Source: Woronichinia sp035285405
GTDB lineage: Bacteria > Cyanobacteriota > Cyanobacteriia > Cyanobacteriales > Microcystaceae
Assembly (NCBI GenBank): GCA_035285405.1
Contig: JAYKJI010000397.1
Location: forward strand, 1-21,379
Direction: 5' to 3'
DNA length: 21,379 bases
Positions 1 to 7,405 of the stretch are shown piece after piece. Both the position numbers and the translations under genes were made by a program. Position 1 is the first letter of the stretch, and the number at the start of each line of letters is the position of its first letter. The notes beneath the pieces are model-generated. The model did no database searches. It had not been told where the DNA came from and worked only from the letters and a program-made list of their open reading frames with translations.

Positions 1-84
1 CCCTGCCTCACGGCAGAAGACTTCTCGGTATCCCGCCATTGTTTTTGTCAACGTTTCTCCTAGCCCCACTAATGGCCAATACCT
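1..84. other. Unassigned window edge with a small hairpin
   Basis: No gene is supported here. Positions 3-7 (CTGCC) and 12-16 (GGCAG) form a perfect 5-bp stem with a four-base loop. The minus strand carries an open frame running out of the window, but I could not assign it to a family. The stretch may be the edge of a mobile element lying mostly outside the window, because a decayed gene starts directly next to it. That is a guess from context only. Confidence 0.2.
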
Positions 85-162
85 TTGGGTCGCTCCTTAC
101 GAAGACTTTCCCCTTATTATCTCAGATCGGACAACTCTCTTAACCTTCCAAGTCGTGTCTCA

Positions 163-432
163 TTCTTAGTTAAATTAACTATAACAAATGATATTGCTTG
201 GAAATATGAATCTATCAAACTTTTCGGAAAATTTATCCTTAAACCTCGTTTAACCGCTTACTATGGAGATAAAAATTATCCTTATTCTGGAATTTCTATG
301 CAATCACAACCTTGGACATTAGACCTACTAAAAATAAAAGCAAAAGTCGAAGAAATATCTTCAGTAAACTTTAATGCAGTCTTACTTAACTACAGCATTG
401 GTTGGCATTCTGATGATGAAAAAGAACAGGCC
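163..432 (+). pseudogene. AlkB-like 2OG-Fe(II) oxygenase, decayed internal fragment
   Basis: The frame resembles the middle of AlkB-family DNA/RNA repair dioxygenases. In order it shows ESIKLFGK, PRLTAYYGD, YSGI, QPWT, FNAVLLN and WHSDDE, the last carrying the HxD iron-ligand pair. Family members usually have several residues (pattern YRDGxD) between the LLN and the GWHSDDE. Here LLNYSIGWHSDDE is direct, as from a short in-frame deletion. All sequence beyond the HxD motif is missing, including the distal iron His and the 2-oxoglutarate Arg residues; the frame runs into DNA that also encodes the thiL C-terminus on the other strand. No convincing N-terminal part or start is visible, although the open frame extends from 85 to 468. 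The family call is from recognised motifs; loss of function is inferred from the missing catalytic half. Confidence 0.65.
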
Positions 433-1442
433 GATGGTTCAGTCATTGAATCACCCGCAAAATGCTGAAAACCTTTTTCTAAGGATAATAACTTTTCTTG
501 ACCCAAAGCGTTTCTAAGAATGACTTGCTTGCTATCTGTCACTCGACCAATAATCCTAGCTTTTTTTCCTAAATATGGCATCAAAAGCGGAGCTAACATC
601 GGCGATAAACATAAAACTAATTCAAAATCTTCTCCACCATACAACGTCCAGTCTAAGGCTTTTTCTGCTCCGACCCAAGCCACTAGAAGCTCAGAAATCG
701 GTAAATTTTCTTGCTCTAACTCGGCCCCCACTTGACTAGCACGACAGATTTGTAAAACCGCATCGGCTAATCCATCGCTACTATCCATACCCGCTATCTT
801 CAAGGGTTCAGGATAATTTAAAAGATAGGACACAATATCTAATCGGGGTTGGGGTCTTTGGTGTGCTCGAATAAAGTAGGCGCGATCGCTGTCTGATAAA
901 CTTTGTCCTCGTTCAGGCTGCAACAACAGTTCCAAACCCGCCCTAGAAGCTCCATGCAATCCCGTTGCCACAATGCAATCCCCCACTTGAGCCGTAGAAC
1001 GACGAATGACCCGTTGCGGTGAAACCTGACCCAAAGCCGTGATCGCAATAGAAATAAAGGGCGATCGCACCACATCACCCCCTAAAATAGGCGTTTGCCA
1101 GGCATCTAAACAGCCCCGTAAACCGTGATAAAAGGCTTCTAGCCAAGCTACCGGCGTATCTTTCGGTAAGCCTAACCCCACCGTGATCCCTACCGGCGTT
1201 GCTCCCATCGCTGCTAAATCTGATAAATTGGCCGCCGCCGATCGCCAACCCACATCTTCTGGCTGAGTGGTGCGATCGCTAAAATGGACATCTTGGATTA
1301 AAACATCGGTGGTAACGACCAAGGATTGACCCGCCCCTAGGGAAATAATGGCTGCATCATCCCCAATGATGTCGGGAGGACAATAGGCCTGTAAACGTGC
1401 TAAAAGTCCCTGTTCCCCTAGATCTTGAACCGTTAATGCCAT
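390..1442 (-). CDS. thiL: Thiamine-monophosphate kinase ThiL
   Basis: ThiL phosphorylates thiamine monophosphate with ATP to give thiamine diphosphate, the active cofactor, in the cytoplasm. Family motifs in order are IGDDAAI near residues 26-32, TTDVLIQDVHF at 44-54 (the metal/ATP-binding acidic cluster), NLSDLAAMGATPVG, LGGDVVRS, GLHGASRAGL, MDSSDGLADA and YGGEDFELVL. It lies 19 bp downstream of the thiamine-diphosphate-dependent decarboxylase gene on the same strand, so the two are probably cotranscribed. At 350 aa it is slightly longer than usual (about 325-335 aa). The family-like sequence ends at EKGFQHF, and the last ~22 residues are read from DNA antisense to the AlkB relic, so the native stop was probably lost and replaced. 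The kinase call is secure. Confidence 0.95.
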   Translation of the reverse strand: MALTVQDLGEQGLLARLQAYCPPDIIGDDAAIISLGAGQSLVVTTDVLIQDVHFSDRTTQPEDVGWRSAAANLSDLAAMGATPVGITVGLGLPKDTPVAWLEAFYHGLRGCLDAWQTPILGGDVVRSPFISIAITALGQVSPQRVIRRSTAQVGDCIVATGLHGASRAGLELLLQPERGQSLSDSDRAYFIRAHQRPQPRLDIVSYLLNYPEPLKIAGMDSSDGLADAVLQICRASQVGAELEQENLPISELLVAWVGAEKALDWTLYGGEDFELVLCLSPMLAPLLMPYLGKKARIIGRVTDSKQVILRNALGQEKLLSLEKGFQHFAGDSMTEPSACSFSSSECQPML

Positions 1443-1461
1443 TGCGATCGCTTTTTTCCTA

Positions 1462-3102
1462 CTATGCGTTTTGATTATTTAAGGCTTTTCCTAAAGCAGC
1501 CAAGCCGCGTGAACAATCTAACCGATCTAAATGAATTTCAATAAAAGAAACACAGTGAAGATTACTTTTTGCTTGAATCAGGGCAATTTCTAACTCGTCC
1601 TCGGTAAAAACTTCCGCACTCCAACATTCCCCAAAAACCTGAGGCAGTTGATGATATTTCCAAGGTTGCAGATCATTATAGACATTATCTTTAATCACCC
1701 GTTCAATGGTATAACCATCATTGTTAACCAGAAAAATAATAGGATTTAACTGATGTCGGATAATGGTTGATAATTCCTGGGCAGTCATCTGAAACGCGCC
1801 ATCCCCCACAATCACCAGTGGCCGATTTTTAGGTAGGGCCATTGCTGCCCCTAAACAGGCGGGAATAGAGTAACCAATGGAAAGGTAAAAAGCTTGGCCA
1901 ATAAAATCTGCATCCTTATGAATGACTAAATCCATTGTGGCAATAATCGCATCACCTGTGTCAGAAATGACAACACAATTATCATCAATAAAATGATTGA
2001 GACGTTTATAAAAATAATCATTGCTCAGTTTACAATCTGGAGTCGGAGCTAGGGGTTCCGCTAAGAGAAGAGACGCTGGTTGGATCTGCAAATCTAGACT
2101 CGGAGAAGGGGGAAGTTTGGCGAGTAATCCCTCTAGGAAATCACCGAGATAAATCGGTTGATAAAAATGATGTTTAATTTTAACTTTTTCGGAATTGGCA
2201 TTAATCAGGCGATTATCATCTAATCTGGCGGTATAAACCCCTAAATTCATATCGGACATAATTGCCCCTAAACAGAGAACACAATCAGCACTTTCCAGGC
2301 GATCGCGGACATAATCTCGACTTAAGGCTCCCACATAATTGCCAATAAATTGGGGGTGCATTTCCGAAATACAGGATTTACCTAACAATGTAGTGGCGAT
2401 CGGATAACCCGTTATTTCTAAGAGCTTAATAAGCTTATCTTCTAAATCAAAACGGTTAAATTCTACCCCGGCTAAAATGACAGGGCGTTCCGCACGGGTT
2501 AATAAATCCACTGCTTCTTGAACGGCTTCTGCTAAGGCATTAAAGTCTGTTAATTTTGATTCCAAAGAGGTTGCACTGGCAGGAGCCAAACAGGGTTGAT
2601 CAACCAGATCCGTCGGGATTTCAATATAGACAGGGCGTTTATGGTGCAAACAAGCTGCCAGGGTTTGATCAATTTGACTAGCGGCCTGACTCGCATCCGT
2701 TAAAATAACTGCGGCTACCGTAGCCTTTTCCATAATCGAACGCTGCAAATTAAAATCGCCGGTGGTATGGTGAAGTAGCAAATGATTGTGACGGCTTGTC
2801 CGATTAGGCGCACCGCTGATGACGACCAGGGGAATTCGTTCAGCGTAGGCTCCCACCACTGCATTGACCAGACTTAAGCCTCCCACGCCATAGGTGACAC
2901 AGACCGCCCCAATTCCTCGCAATCGCGCATAGGCATCGGCTGCATAACCAGCATTGAGTTCGTTACAGGTGCAAATTAGATCAATGGGACTCGCCACTAA
3001 AACATCCATTAACCCCAAAACATAGTCACCAGGAACACCAAAAATATGATCCACATTCAAGGCCTTTAAGCGATCGCAGAGATATTCAGCAACGGTCAGC
3101 AT
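1462..3102 (-). CDS. Thiamine-diphosphate-dependent 2-keto acid decarboxylase (pyruvate/indolepyruvate decarboxylase family)
   Basis: Predicted to decarboxylate a 2-oxo acid (pyruvate, indolepyruvate or phenylpyruvate) to the aldehyde using thiamine diphosphate and Mg2+. Catalytic landmarks of the family are all visible: Asp26 in GVPGDY, Glu48 in CNELN, the adjacent His pair in LLLHHTTGDF, the ThDP motif GDGAFQ through NND, and the Glu in DGYTIERV. Length is 546 aa from 3102, normal for the family. The frame stays open to 3186, but the N-terminal MLTVAEYLCDRL at 3102 is where family homology begins, and an upstream start would lie inside the Zur-type palindrome. The gene precedes thiL by 19 bp. 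Pyruvate versus indolepyruvate specificity cannot be settled by eye, so no symbol is given. Confidence 0.88.
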   Translation of the reverse strand: MLTVAEYLCDRLKALNVDHIFGVPGDYVLGLMDVLVASPIDLICTCNELNAGYAADAYARLRGIGAVCVTYGVGGLSLVNAVVGAYAERIPLVVISGAPNRTSRHNHLLLHHTTGDFNLQRSIMEKATVAAVILTDASQAASQIDQTLAACLHHKRPVYIEIPTDLVDQPCLAPASATSLESKLTDFNALAEAVQEAVDLLTRAERPVILAGVEFNRFDLEDKLIKLLEITGYPIATTLLGKSCISEMHPQFIGNYVGALSRDYVRDRLESADCVLCLGAIMSDMNLGVYTARLDDNRLINANSEKVKIKHHFYQPIYLGDFLEGLLAKLPPSPSLDLQIQPASLLLAEPLAPTPDCKLSNDYFYKRLNHFIDDNCVVISDTGDAIIATMDLVIHKDADFIGQAFYLSIGYSIPACLGAAMALPKNRPLVIVGDGAFQMTAQELSTIIRHQLNPIIFLVNNDGYTIERVIKDNVYNDLQPWKYHQLPQVFGECWSAEVFTEDELEIALIQAKSNLHCVSFIEIHLDRLDCSRGLAALGKALNNQNA

Positions 3103-3170
3103 GGGATTTAAAAAGGAGAAGACGCAATTTCCTTTAATGTAGCTTGATTTCTCTAGGACTGAGGCGCAAA

Positions 3171-3189
3171 TGAGAATGATTATCATTCT
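3171..3189 (+). promoter_or_regulatory. Zur/Fur-type operator between the decarboxylase gene and znuA
   Basis: AGAATGAT-T-ATCATTCT at 3173-3189 is a perfect 17-bp palindrome around a single central base. Overlapping it, 3171-3185 reads TGAGAATGATTATCA, one mismatch from the 7-1-7 pattern TGATAATNATTATCA described for cyanobacterial Zur. It sits just upstream of a consensus -10 box and 59 bp before the preferred znuA start, as expected for zinc-dependent repression of znuABC. Fur binding is an alternative because the two motifs resemble each other. Confidence 0.82.
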
Positions 3190-3193
3190 GTGT

Positions 3194-3199
3194 TATAAT
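3194..3199 (+). promoter_or_regulatory. Probable -10 box of the znuACB promoter
   Basis: A perfect TATAAT lies immediately downstream of the Zur-type palindrome. The matching -35 position (about 3171-3176) falls inside the palindrome and is a poor match to TTGACA. A repressor bound there would block RNA polymerase. Transcription would start near 3206, after the ATG at 3170, which supports the downstream znuA start. Confidence 0.6.
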
Positions 3200-3247
3200 G
3201 CGGAAAGTCCCTTCCCCAACCGTTCAAACCTGATTCAATGCCTTCCT

Positions 3248-4285
3248 ATGCAATGGTTTAACATCGTCGCTCTGCAACCCAAATTTTCCCGATCAGCTTT
3301 AGCCTTTCAACCCAGATCACTTTTGCTACTAGCGGCGATCGCCATCGGTTTAGGGGGTTGTATAGACAATAAGCCTTCCAGTCCAACTGCCCTCTCACCT
3401 TCTCCCCAGTCAAGCAGTGTAAATTCTCCAAAATTGCAGGTAGTGACGACCTTTCTTCCCATTACCAATTTTACAAAAGCAGTGGCCGGCGATCGCGCTC
3501 AAGTTAGCCAATTATTGCCGCCCAATGTAGGTCCCCACGACTATCAGGCCAAGCCAGAGGATATTCAAAAATTAGCCAAAGCGCAAGTATTAGTCGAAAA
3601 TGGTTTGGGAATGGAAGAATTTTTAGATGATTTAGTTGCCAATGCGGGTAATCCTCATTTAAAAGTAGTTGATTCCAGTCAAGGGATTAAAACCATTACC
3701 CAAATTACCGAGTCAAAACATCAGCATGTAGAAACGGAAAAAGAGCATGATCATGGTGAATTTAATCCCCATATTTACCTCGATCCCAAGCGGGCAATGC
3801 AGCAGGTTGATAATATTCGGGATGGTTTAATTGCAGCCGATCCGGCAGGGAAAGAAACCTATACAGCCAATGCCGCAGCCTATCGTCTCAAATTAAAACA
3901 ATTGGATACAGAAATTAGCCAAAAACTCAAACCTTTTGTCGGCAAAACCTTTGTCACCTACCATGATTTTGCTCCTTACTTTGCCCAAAGCTATAATCTC
4001 AAAACAGATTATTTGGTGGGGATTCCAGAGGAAAATGCGGCTCCAGAGGATGTGAAACGGGTCATTAAGGCAGTGGAAAAGTCTAATCTGAAAACTCTCT
4101 TAACGGAACCAGGAACGGCCGGTAGTCCTTTCTCAGCCTTGGCTAAGGATTTAAAGGTAAAGATCAGTACTTTTGACCCGTTAGAGAAGAGTGATGCAAA
4201 GGGTTTAGAATCAGATTATTACCTAACCAAGATGCGTCAAAATCTTAACCATTTAGAGTCGGCATTTACTGGTCAACCCCGTTAA
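3248..4285 (+). CDS. znuA: Zinc ABC transporter substrate-binding lipoprotein ZnuA
   Basis: Periplasmic cluster A-I metal-binding protein that delivers Zn2+ to ZnuBC. A hydrophobic segment followed by the lipobox LGGC (Cys38 from this start) indicates a lipoprotein. Likely metal ligands are His97 (VGPHDY), His175 (NPHIYLDP), His239 (TYHDFAP) and Asp310 (TFDPL). A His/acid-rich loop around 157-169 (KHQH...EHDHGE) is typical of zinc rather than manganese binders. The frame is open from 3170, but that ATG lies within the operator and upstream of the predicted transcription start. ATG 3248 gives a 345-aa protein with a rather long n-region before the signal peptide. It is the first gene of znuA-znuC-znuB, 53 bp before znuC, and is predicted to be repressed by Zur when zinc is plentiful. 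Confidence 0.9.
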   Translation: MQWFNIVALQPKFSRSALAFQPRSLLLLAAIAIGLGGCIDNKPSSPTALSPSPQSSSVNSPKLQVVTTFLPITNFTKAVAGDRAQVSQLLPPNVGPHDYQAKPEDIQKLAKAQVLVENGLGMEEFLDDLVANAGNPHLKVVDSSQGIKTITQITESKHQHVETEKEHDHGEFNPHIYLDPKRAMQQVDNIRDGLIAADPAGKETYTANAAAYRLKLKQLDTEISQKLKPFVGKTFVTYHDFAPYFAQSYNLKTDYLVGIPEENAAPEDVKRVIKAVEKSNLKTLLTEPGTAGSPFSALAKDLKVKISTFDPLEKSDAKGLESDYYLTKMRQNLNHLESAFTGQPR

Positions 4286-4325
4286 TTTTGATGGCAATTT
4301 TGATAATTTCTAAGAGCCTTGATCT

Positions 4326-4331
4326 GAGGAG
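4326..4331 (+). promoter_or_regulatory. Ribosome binding site fixing the TTG start of znuC
   Basis: GAGGAG lies 7 nt before the TTG at 4339. There is no suitable in-frame ATG nearby, and the protein from this TTG begins exactly where ABC ATPase homology needs it, so the rare start codon is supported. Confidence 0.7.
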
Positions 4332-4338
4332 ATAGCCC

Positions 4339-5106
4339 TTGTCTGACATTGTATTAGCTGTTGAAAATTTAACCGTTTATCGAGAAACCTATGCAGCCGT
4401 TCAAGATATCTCCTTTTCTCTACAATCAGGAACAGATACGGCTATTGTGGGCCCGAATGGAGCCGGTAAAAGTACGCTAATTCAGGCAATTTTGGGGATT
4501 ATCCCCAGACAAAGAGGAGAGATTTCTGTGCTAGGTCACGCCCTCAGTCGTCGAGGTTTTTTACCCACTGCGGTACGAGAAGCGATCGCCTATTTACCCC
4601 AAAATTTTCTCTTTGATCGTCGTATTCCCATGACAGTGGAGGAGTTAGTGAGTTTAGGCTGGGATCGCTTGGGTCTGCAATTGCCCTGGACAGGTTATCA
4701 AGCTCGTCGTCAAGCGGTGCAAAAGGCATTAATTCAGGTAAATGCGACCCATTTGCGAGGTCAATTGTTGAGCGGATTATCGGGGGGAGAAAGTAAGCGG
4801 GTTTTGTTGGCCTATTGTTTAGTGCGTCCCCGTCGTCTTTTAATTTTGGATGAGGCTCCGGCCGGTCTGGATCTGCGTAGTGAATCGGAGTTTTATCATC
4901 TGTTAGAAAAACTGAAACGGGAAGAGGGATTGGCCATTGTGCAGATTTCCCATGATTTGGAACGGGTGCGGCGACAATGCGATCGGGTGATTTGCTTAAA
5001 CCGCACTATTCTCTGTCAAGGTACACCAGCGATCGCCCTTTCCGACGATAATCTTCAGGTGGCCTATGGTTCCGAATTTGTCCGGTATGGTCATTCCCAT
5101 TCGTAA
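4339..5106 (+). CDS. znuC: Zinc ABC transporter ATP-binding protein ZnuC
   Basis: Cytoplasmic ATPase that powers zinc import through ZnuB. It has Walker A GPNGAGKS at residues 38-45, a Q-loop region (YLPQNF), the ABC signature LSGGESKR, Walker B LLILDEAP, the D-loop AGLD and the H-loop residue in QISHD. Length 255 aa is normal. Translation probably begins at TTG 4339 with a good upstream GAGGAG. It lies between znuA (53 bp) and znuB (14 bp) on the same strand. The subfamily (Zn/Mn-type) rests on sequence style and on the neighbouring His-loop ZnuA and Zur-type operator. Confidence 0.93.
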   Translation: MSDIVLAVENLTVYRETYAAVQDISFSLQSGTDTAIVGPNGAGKSTLIQAILGIIPRQRGEISVLGHALSRRGFLPTAVREAIAYLPQNFLFDRRIPMTVEELVSLGWDRLGLQLPWTGYQARRQAVQKALIQVNATHLRGQLLSGLSGGESKRVLLAYCLVRPRRLLILDEAPAGLDLRSESEFYHLLEKLKREEGLAIVQISHDLERVRRQCDRVICLNRTILCQGTPAIALSDDNLQVAYGSEFVRYGHSHS

Positions 5107-5120
5107 GGAAAAATAGTAAG

Positions 5121-5951
5121 GTGTCTGGATTGGCTGAAGTAACCCGTGTGATCGAATTGTTTCAATTTCCCTTTATGCAACGGGCTTTATTAGGAGGAAT
5201 AGCAACGGGGTTAATGGGAGGAATGTTGGGAAGTTTCACCGTTTTACGTCAATTATCTTTTTTCAGTGATGCGTTAGGTCATTCTGCCCTGTTGGGAATT
5301 AGCCTCGGCTTTTTATTAGGGATCAATCCCTCTTTTATTGTCTTACCGTTTGCGGTGTTATTTGCTTTGGGTGTCACTTACCTTTTGGAGCGAACTAAAC
5401 TTTGGACGGATGCGCTATTAAATATTATTTATTCGGCTTCTTTGGCGATCGCGGTTATTACTTTAAGTTTTGTGGGTCAATATAAGGGGGGGTTAAATAA
5501 TCTTTTATTTGGCGATATTTTAGCAGTACAAGATCTCGATCTGGCTTTTAGCGGCCTATTATTAATCGTTTGCACGGTTTTTGTATTGTTAACTTTGCGA
5601 ACTCAAATGTTAATTACGTTACACGAACCTAGTGCGATCGCTCGTGGTGTGGCAGTTTCAACTCATCGTACTATTTTTATTATTTTATTATCCCTTGTGG
5701 TTGCTATTTCAATTAAGGCGATCGGGGTTTTGTTGGTCAGTGCGTTTGTGGTTATTCCCGCCTGTGCGGCCCGGTTATTGAGTCGAACTTTTACCAATTA
5801 TGTAATTCTTTCGGCGGCGATCGGAGCTTTAAGTGCGGTGTTGGGAATGATTTTATCGGCAAGTTTTAATTTACCATCGGGGCCGAGTATTGTCGTCATA
5901 CAATTAGCTATTTTTTTAATCGCGGTTGTCGTACCTGACTTTTCCCGTTAA
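5121..5951 (+). CDS. znuB: Zinc ABC transporter permease ZnuB
   Basis: Integral membrane permease of the ABC-3 family (ZnuB/MntB/TroC type). The 276-aa chain is a run of hydrophobic helices from residue ~20 to the C-terminus. Family-like stretches include FMQRALLGGIATGLMGGMLG near the N-terminus, FFSDALGHSALLG, and AIGVLLVSAFVVIPACAARL in the second half. It starts at GTG 5121, with AAGGAA about 10 nt upstream; this is the family's usual N-terminal length. It is the last gene of the zinc operon, 14 bp after znuC. Manganese transport is possible for the family, but the ZnuA loop argues for zinc. Confidence 0.92.
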   Translation: MSGLAEVTRVIELFQFPFMQRALLGGIATGLMGGMLGSFTVLRQLSFFSDALGHSALLGISLGFLLGINPSFIVLPFAVLFALGVTYLLERTKLWTDALLNIIYSASLAIAVITLSFVGQYKGGLNNLLFGDILAVQDLDLAFSGLLLIVCTVFVLLTLRTQMLITLHEPSAIARGVAVSTHRTIFIILLSLVVAISIKAIGVLLVSAFVVIPACAARLLSRTFTNYVILSAAIGALSAVLGMILSASFNLPSGPSIVVIQLAIFLIAVVVPDFSR

Positions 5952-5985
5952 GTCTGCAAAAGATTGGGATTAGGGAGCGATCCTT

Positions 5986-6073
5986 AGGAGATTCGGCCAT
6001 GATTGCCAATAGCGAAAAGGTTAAGCCGAGAATTTGGTAATTTGTTCTCTCGTTCAACAATTATTCTGCTCAA
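5986..6073 (+). pseudogene. 3'-end relic of a DUF3782 gene (left copy of an 88-bp direct repeat)
   Basis: These 88 bp match 9949-10036 with 9 mismatches and no gap, about 90% identity. In the right copy they are the last 18 codons plus downstream flank of the intact DUF3782 gene. Read in the same frame, this copy gives GDSAMIANSEKVKPRIW then stop, against GDSVIIANSQKVKPRIW. Nothing of the upstream gene body is seen between the znuB stop (5951) and 5985, so it is a remnant. Both the coding end and about 34 bp beyond the stop are conserved, so one copy derived from the other or from a shared ancestor. Confidence 0.85.
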
Positions 6074-6117
6074 TTTGCGATCGCCCCTTACCCAAAGATA
6101 AAAAGCGATCGCGGGGG

Positions 6118-6146
6118 TTGATGAGTGAGAAAAAGCTAATTAGTAT
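6118..6146 (+). promoter_or_regulatory. Possible promoter of the 169-aa / TIR-TPR pair
   Basis: TTGATG (6118-6123) and TAGTAT (6141-6146) are separated by 17 bp, each matching four of six consensus bases. They lie 25 bp before the first start codon of the pair. This is a plausible sigma-70-type promoter and nothing more. Confidence 0.3.
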
Positions 6147-6170
6147 AAACTGGTAGATATTGAAACTGAG

Positions 6171-6680
6171 ATGAGGAAGAAGTTTGTGAAGGGAGACCCT
6201 GCTGTATTAAAGAAAGTATCTATTAGCCTTCCTTTTGGTATTGGTTCAGCCGAATGGGAAGCGGATTTGACGGAACGGAGGGCGGCTTGGTCGTTGTATG
6301 TAGAATTGGTGACTCGCATTGCTGTGGAACCGTTGTCGGGGGAGGAAGGTCTGCTCCGTGAGGATTTGAACTCGCTATACAGTTTATTTAGTACAACCCG
6401 CGAAATTCTCAAGGAAGCTGGCCCAGAGGTAGGAACTTCCCATAGTTCTGTCGGTGGTATTGCGATCGCGGTTCTCAATCGGGGTTTGCGTCCGTTTTTA
6501 GCTAAGTGGCATCCTCGTTTACAGGTTTGGGAGTCCCAACGCCCTGGGGATGTTAGCCCTTCTGAACATGAGCAGAAATGGTCAGAGGCCCTAGAATTAA
6601 GAAAGGAGTTAGAAGTTCTCAGGGGCAATTTGCATAAATATTCCCTGGCTTTAGCTGATATTGCTGGCATTGAAAGGTAG
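6171..6680 (+). CDS. Uncharacterised 169-aa protein paired with a TIR-TPR gene
   Basis: No named domain is recognised. The protein appears largely alpha-helical and soluble, with no signal peptide or membrane segment. Striking features are SLPFGIGSAEWEAD near residues 19-32, a hydrophobic helix around AAWSLYVELVTRIAV (38-52), EEGLLRE followed by SLYSLF, a Gly/Ser-rich SSVGGIAIAVLNRGLRPFL, then LAKWHP and a charged C-terminal helix. I recall similar proteins next to signalling or defence genes in cyanobacteria and actinobacteria but cannot name the family. The TIR-TPR gene follows after 17 bp, so they are very probably cotranscribed. ATG 6171 is used; GTG 6186, with AGGAAG upstream, is a possible alternative start. 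Confidence 0.75.
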   Translation: MRKKFVKGDPAVLKKVSISLPFGIGSAEWEADLTERRAAWSLYVELVTRIAVEPLSGEEGLLREDLNSLYSLFSTTREILKEAGPEVGTSHSSVGGIAIAVLNRGLRPFLAKWHPRLQVWESQRPGDVSPSEHEQKWSEALELRKELEVLRGNLHKYSLALADIAGIER

Positions 6681-6697
6681 TGAGGAGAAATTGACGG

Positions 6698-7405
6698 ATG
6701 ACTGAGCAACTATTTGATGTTTTCCTGGCTCATAACAGTGTGGATAAATCCCAGGTTAGGACTATTGCGACAAAACTTAGGGCGCAAGGGATAAAACCTT
6801 GGCTAGATGAAGAACAAATCCCTCCCGGAATGTCATTTCAGGATGAAATTCAAAAAGCGATTCCCCTAATTAAATCGGCAGCTATTATTATTGGGACTCA
6901 GGGATTAGGAAAATGGCAGATCATGGAACTGCGATCGCTGATCACTAAATTTGTTGATCGAAAAATTCCTGTTATTCCCGTTTTGTTGCCAGGGGTTGAT
7001 AACATTCCTGATAATTTAGTTTTTCTACAAGAATTGAATTGGGTGAAGTTTGAGCAGATTGATGATCCTACGGCTTTTTATCGGCTAGAGTGGGGCATTA
7101 CCCAAGTTAAGCCAGAATTACACCCCAAAACCGTACAATTGACCGCTGAAGAGTGGTTTAACAGTGGCTATAACAAAGCTCAATCAGGAGACTACCAAGG
7201 GGCGATCGCTGACTTTAATCAAGCCATTAAAATCAAACCTGACAATGCTCTTGCCTACTACAATCGCGGGTTAGCCAAGTACAACTTAGGAGACAAGCAA
7301 GGTGCGATCAATGACTTCAATCAAGCGGCACAACTTTACTCGCAGCAAGGCAATATGGAAATGTATCTTAAGGCTCTCGACAACATTAAAAATCTTGAAA
7401 AGTGA
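6698..7405 (+). CDS. TIR domain protein with two C-terminal TPR repeats
   Basis: Residues 5 to ~130 are a TIR domain: FDVFLAHNSVDK (strand A), GIKPWLDEEQIPPG (BB-loop region), SAAIIIGTQGLGKWQ and IPVIPVLLPG. Glu77, in KWQIMELR, sits where TIR NAD+ hydrolases carry the catalytic Glu. Two TPR units follow at about 151-184 and 185-218 (GDYQGAIADFNQAIKI, GDKQGAINDFNQAA). TIR domains in bacteria commonly cleave NAD+ or make signalling nucleotides during antiphage defence, while TPRs bind partners. A good AGGAGA precedes the ATG. The gene directly follows the 169-aa gene, suggesting that protein is its partner or regulator. Defence function is inferred from domain and context, not shown. Confidence 0.88.
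   Translation: MTEQLFDVFLAHNSVDKSQVRTIATKLRAQGIKPWLDEEQIPPGMSFQDEIQKAIPLIKSAAIIIGTQGLGKWQIMELRSLITKFVDRKIPVIPVLLPGVDNIPDNLVFLQELNWVKFEQIDDPTAFYRLEWGITQVKPELHPKTVQLTAEEWFNSGYNKAQSGDYQGAIADFNQAIKIKPDNALAYYNRGLAKYNLGDKQGAINDFNQAAQLYSQQGNMEMYLKALDNIKNLEK

Noticed and set aside
85..468. The full 127-codon frame as an intact gene
   Set aside because: Only the middle resembles AlkB; the N-terminal 25 or so codons and the last dozen are not family-like, and catalytic residues are missing, so it is listed as a relic.
839..1078. Open frames overlapping thiL on both strands
   Set aside because: They are shadows inside a gene with clear family motifs along its length.
3170..3247. ATG 3170 as the znuA start and ATG complement at 3186 as the decarboxylase start
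   Set aside because: Both codons lie inside or at the edge of the Zur-type palindrome and upstream of or around the predicted promoter; family homology of each protein begins at the downstream starts 3248 and 3102.
6078..6117. Two GCGATCGC sites separated by about 20 bp as a hairpin terminator after znuB
   Set aside because: Each octamer is a HIP1 site that is self-complementary by itself; the flanking C and G runs do not pair in register and no T-tract follows.
6140..6709. Long minus-strand open frame (189 codons) opposite the 169-aa gene
   Set aside because: The plus-strand gene fits a coupled pair with the TIR-TPR gene and has protein-like composition; the minus frame is Ser/Arg-rich without any recognisable motif and looks like an antisense shadow.
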